From the NCBI GenBank assembly GCA_947466085.1, contig CANIEC010000033.1, positions 1 to 34,755 on the forward strand: a stretch of 34,755 nucleotides of DNA, written 5' to 3'. Numbering within the stretch: the stretch's first letter is position 1; every line of letters starts with the position of its first letter. Position numbers and translations under genes: made by a program. The notes under the pieces are model-generated. The model had not been told where the DNA came from, ran no database searches, and worked only from the letters and a program-made list of their open reading frames with translations. This document shows, one piece after another, positions 33,969 through 34,755 of this stretch. Origin of the DNA: Rhodospirillales bacterium. Its GTDB lineage: Bacteria > Pseudomonadota > Alphaproteobacteria > Reyranellales > Reyranellaceae.

Positions 33969-34718
33969 ATGCTGGCTACCGAGAACCTCACCATCCGCTT
34001 CGGCGGACACGCGGCCGTCGACGGGGTGTCATGCGCCTTCGAGAAAGGCACGCTCACCTCGATCGTCGGGCCGAACGGTGCGGGCAAGACGACCTACTTC
34101 AACCTGATCTCCGGACAGCTCCCGGCCACCTCGGGCCGAGTGACCCTGAACGGCCAGGACATCACGAACCTCGCGGCGCCGCGCCGGACGCGGCTCGGCC
34201 TCGGTCGCGCCTTCCAGCTCACCAACCTCTTTCCCAACCTCAGCACGCTCGAGAACGTGCGGCTGGCGGTACAGGTGAAGAGCGGCAAGGGCTACGACCT
34301 GTTCAGCCGAACCCTGACGCATCGCGAGCTGATCGACCGGGCGATGGCGCATCTCGCGGCCGTATCGCTGGCCGACCGCGCCCAGGCGATCGCCGCGACC
34401 CTGCCGCACGGCGACCAGCGCAAGCTCGAGGTCGCGATCCTGCTCGCGCTCGAGCCCGACGTCTTCATGTTCGACGAGCCGACCGCCGGCATGAGCATCG
34501 ACGAGGTGCCGACCATCCTCGACATCATTGCCGCCATCAAGCAGCGCGGCGACAAGACTATCCTGCTGGTCGAGCACAAGATGGACGTGGTGCGCTCGCT
34601 GTCCGACCGCATCGTCGTGCTGCACCAGGGCAAGCTGGTGGCCGACGGCAAGCCCGCCGAGGTCATCAATTCGGACATCGTGCGCGAGGCGTATCTTGGA
34701 GGCGCGGTCGATGCGTGA
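33969..34718 (+). CDS. ABC transporter ATP-binding protein, LivG type
   Basis: 249 residues from ATG 33969; TTG 33957 is in frame but unlikely. Walker A is GPNGAGKTT in SIVGPNGAGKTTYFNLISG, the Q-loop is in RAFQLTNLFPNLSTLENV, the signature is HGDQRKLEVA in place of LSGGQ (normal for LivG), Walker B is VFMFDEPTAGM and the switch His lies in LVEHKMD. The extended region after the Q-loop (VRLAVQVKSGKGYDLFSR) is typical of LivG rather than LivF. It energises uptake with LivH/LivM permeases, which are presumably to the right of the window. It forms an uptake cluster with the preceding livK-like gene. Confidence 0.92.
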   Translation: MLATENLTIRFGGHAAVDGVSCAFEKGTLTSIVGPNGAGKTTYFNLISGQLPATSGRVTLNGQDITNLAAPRRTRLGLGRAFQLTNLFPNLSTLENVRLAVQVKSGKGYDLFSRTLTHRELIDRAMAHLAAVSLADRAQAIAATLPHGDQRKLEVAILLALEPDVFMFDEPTAGMSIDEVPTILDIIAAIKQRGDKTILLVEHKMDVVRSLSDRIVVLHQGKLVADGKPAEVINSDIVREAYLGGAVDA

Positions 34719-34735
34719 GCGTGCTTCAAGCTTTC

Positions 34736-34755
34736 CTCCCCATTCAGATGGGGAG
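34736..34755. repeat. Perfect hairpin at the right edge
   Basis: CTCCCCAT-TCAG-ATGGGGAG: an 8-bp perfect stem with a 4-base loop starting 17 bases after the livG-like stop, and cut or just completed by the window edge. An ATG at 34711 overlaps that stop but reads straight into this hairpin, so it is not taken as a gene start. Confidence 0.5.

Noticed and set aside
1..34755. Mobile elements, CRISPR arrays, tRNA or rRNA genes, prophage
   Set aside because: No transposase or integrase, no regularly spaced direct repeats, and no cloverleaf or rRNA-like stretch was seen. The holin-like protein at 23456 has no phage neighbours.

Overview
The window is GC-rich DNA (roughly two-thirds G+C by eye), densely packed with genes on both strands. 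The gene content is typical of a metabolically versatile alphaproteobacterium of the Bradyrhizobium/Reyranella/Rhodospirillales type: NAD-dependent formate dehydrogenase (FdsA/FdsD), a Bug-type tricarboxylate-binding protein, tandem amidases, CoxL-like molybdenum hydroxylase, an LLM flavin monooxygenase, DUF4189, DUF883 and a glutaredoxin-DinB protein. That assignment is inferred from families and base composition, not from a marker gene. No rRNA, tRNA, CRISPR array, phage or insertion sequence was recognised. It reads as ordinary chromosome.

Layout. 1-2446: 3' end of a formate dehydrogenase operon (fdsA, cut by the left edge, then fdsD). 2586-4866: a small secreted protein, a CspA-type cold shock protein followed by two terminator hairpins, and a secreted ClpP-like protein. 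4880-8220 (minus): an SDR, a fosmidomycin-resistance-like MFS pump and a YfcG/YghU-type GST, with a probable gene remnant between pump and GST. 8333-11529 (plus): an unaccompanied molybdenum hydroxylase large subunit coupled to an EamA exporter. 11526-17141: a family 5 (peptide/opine type) binding protein divergent from two tandem amidases and an M20 carbamoylase-like hydrolase, a probable amide or ureide scavenging unit, with a BIME-like inverted repeat before the last gene. 17186-19353: a YbaK-type deacylase, a membrane-anchored unknown, a STAS-like protein and DUF4189. 19350-22183 (minus): alpha/beta hydrolase, Bug protein and an APH-like kinase. 22296-23489: AI-2E/PerM transporter.

23456-30323 (minus) is a long co-directional run: CydDC-like fused ABC exporter, LLM monooxygenase, VOC protein, glutaredoxin-DinB protein, DUF883 protein and a holin-like membrane protein. 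A LysR regulator is divergent at 30395. 31403-34718 (plus): a serine beta-lactamase-like hydrolase and the start of a branched-chain-amino-acid-type ABC uptake system (livK-like, hairpin repeat, livG-like), which continues past the right edge.

The observation most worth pursuing is in the glutaredoxin-DinB gene (24921 to 24169, minus). It has a good ribosome binding site and an intact 251-codon frame except for one in-frame TGA. That TGA lies exactly where the first redox cysteine of a CxxC motif is expected (WQPG-TGA-TSC), and it is followed at once by two tandem hairpins. Either it is a selenocysteine (UxxC) member of a fusion family for which I know of no selenoprotein, or it is a nonsense mutation. 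The sequence alone does not decide between them.
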